Shown: one piece after another, positions 6,532 to 6,797 of the stretch
Position numbering within the stretch: position 1 is the stretch's first letter
Layout: the number at the start of each line of letters is the position of its first letter
NCBI GenBank assembly: GCA_023700785.1
Contig: JAMPYH010000149.1
Location: 1 to 6,797 of the forward strand
DNA length: 6,797 nucleotides
Source: Candidatus Zixiibacteriota bacterium
Lineage (GTDB): Bacteria; Zixibacteria; MSB-5A5; GN15; FEB-12
Direction: 5' to 3'
Notes under the pieces: generated by a model
What the model was told of the DNA's origin: nothing
Database searches by the model: none
What the model saw: the letters and a program-made list of their open reading frames with translations, nothing else
Translations under genes and position numbers: made by a program

Positions 6532-6559
6532 TGGTGGAGGTGGGGGGAATCGAACCCCC
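6532..6559 (-). other. Isolated 3' end of a tRNA or tmRNA, probable attachment-site remnant
   Basis: On the minus strand the sequence reads as a T stem GGGGG (6555-6559), T loop TTCGATT (6548-6554), T stem CCCCC (6543-6547), acceptor 3' strand CACCTCC (6536-6542) and ACCA (6532-6535). No matching acceptor 5' strand GGAGGTG, D arm or convincing anticodon arm lies upstream, so the molecule is incomplete. Such 3' fragments are left where elements integrate into tRNA or ssrA genes. By that geometry the element would lie to the right of 6559. Whether the source is a tRNA or tmRNA cannot be settled here. Confidence 0.7.
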
Positions 6560-6591
6560 AATACGCGTTGTGGAACAACGAGTTAGGTGCT

Positions 6592-6734
6592 ATCGTGACG
6601 AAATTGTGACGCTTTTTTCACCCTAAGAATAAGCAATATCGACTGATTGAGTCCACGGCTTTGGGGGCACTCTAATGTTTTCGTCCCAAAGCCTTGGTGA
6701 ATTCTCGCTCACCCGAAATGAAGTTCGTCACGAT
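6592..6734. repeat. Inverted repeat pair near the tRNA-like fragment, with an extra partial copy
   Basis: ATCGTGACGAA at 6592-6602 recurs perfectly inverted as TTCGTCACGAT at 6724-6734. A partial direct copy, GTGACG, follows at 6606-6611, 11 bases after the first. The arms begin 32 bases from the tRNA-like fragment. Such a layout could be arm-type sites for a recombinase, but no recombinase gene is in the window. Confidence 0.5.
6657..6693. repeat. 9-base perfect hairpin inside the inverted repeat pair
   Basis: GGCTTTGGG (6657-6665) pairs perfectly with CCCAAAGCC (6685-6693) around a 19-base loop. There is no T tract on either side suited to a terminator, so its role is unknown. It may be a protein-binding or recombination structure. 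Confidence 0.45.
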
Positions 6735-6797
6735 CAGATCTACAAGTGGAGTTGCGCCGCCACCTGACTCTCCGTCACCCTTTGCTCAACACTGAAC

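Larger units (their letters stand above)
6143..6797. other. Gene-poor right flank
   Basis: 655 bases with no convincing protein gene. It holds a possible small membrane peptide frame at 6220-6411, a tRNA/tmRNA 3'-end fragment at 6532-6559, an 11-base inverted repeat pair (6592-6602 and 6724-6734) and a 9-base hairpin (6657-6693). A minus-strand frame ending in a stop near 6675 encodes about 35 residues (including LIVTNFISGEREFTKALG). It is closed by an upstream stop at 6786-6788 and has no clear start, so I do not call it. Confidence 0.6.

Noticed and set aside
6418..6609. 63-codon plus-strand frame with a WWRWGESNPQ stretch
   Set aside because: That stretch is the reverse translation of the tRNA/tmRNA 3' end at 6532-6559, a well-known source of false small proteins.
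6532..6624. A complete tRNA on the minus strand
   Set aside because: A CGTTG/CAACG stem exists upstream of the T arm, but its loop is only five bases, there is no D arm, and no acceptor 5' strand pairs with CACCTCC.

Overview
The window carries five well-supported protein genes in two opposed blocks, followed by a gene-poor right flank. The base composition is moderate in GC. The first gene encodes a secreted protein whose N-terminal domain type I associate with Zixibacteria and related FCB-group lineages. A free-living bacterium of that kind is my best guess, but nothing here fixes the taxonomy.

Left block, plus strand: a secreted modular protein (81-1289), a PerR-type regulator of the Fur family (1420-1818), and a full-length bifunctional catalase-peroxidase KatG (1957-4155). 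The regulator and katG form the recognisable unit. PerR keeps all five regulatory-metal ligands but has lost both cysteine pairs that hold the structural zinc. The promoters of perR and katG share a 12-base identity, and the same two half-sites are placed as a direct repeat before perR and as an inverted repeat before katG. This suggests peroxide-relieved repression of katG together with autoregulation of perR. A stem-loop after katG (4181-4211) may end the transcript.

Right block, minus strand: a SnoaL-like / ketosteroid-isomerase-related small protein (4330-4719), convergent with katG, and a TerC/Alx-family membrane protein (5153-6142). They are separated by 433 bases holding a good minus-strand promoter (4951-4978) and a doubtful 51-codon reading frame just before the SnoaL-like gene. 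TerC relatives are linked to manganese export, and PerR activity depends on the Mn/Fe balance, so a shared metal and peroxide theme is plausible but inferred.

Right flank (6143-6797): no convincing gene. It contains the isolated 3' end of a tRNA or tmRNA on the minus strand (6532-6559) without the rest of the molecule. Just beyond it lie a perfect 11-base inverted repeat pair and a 9-base hairpin. This looks like an attachment-site remnant of an integrated element that would lie to the right. I found no CRISPR array, insertion sequence, transposase, rRNA or complete tRNA.
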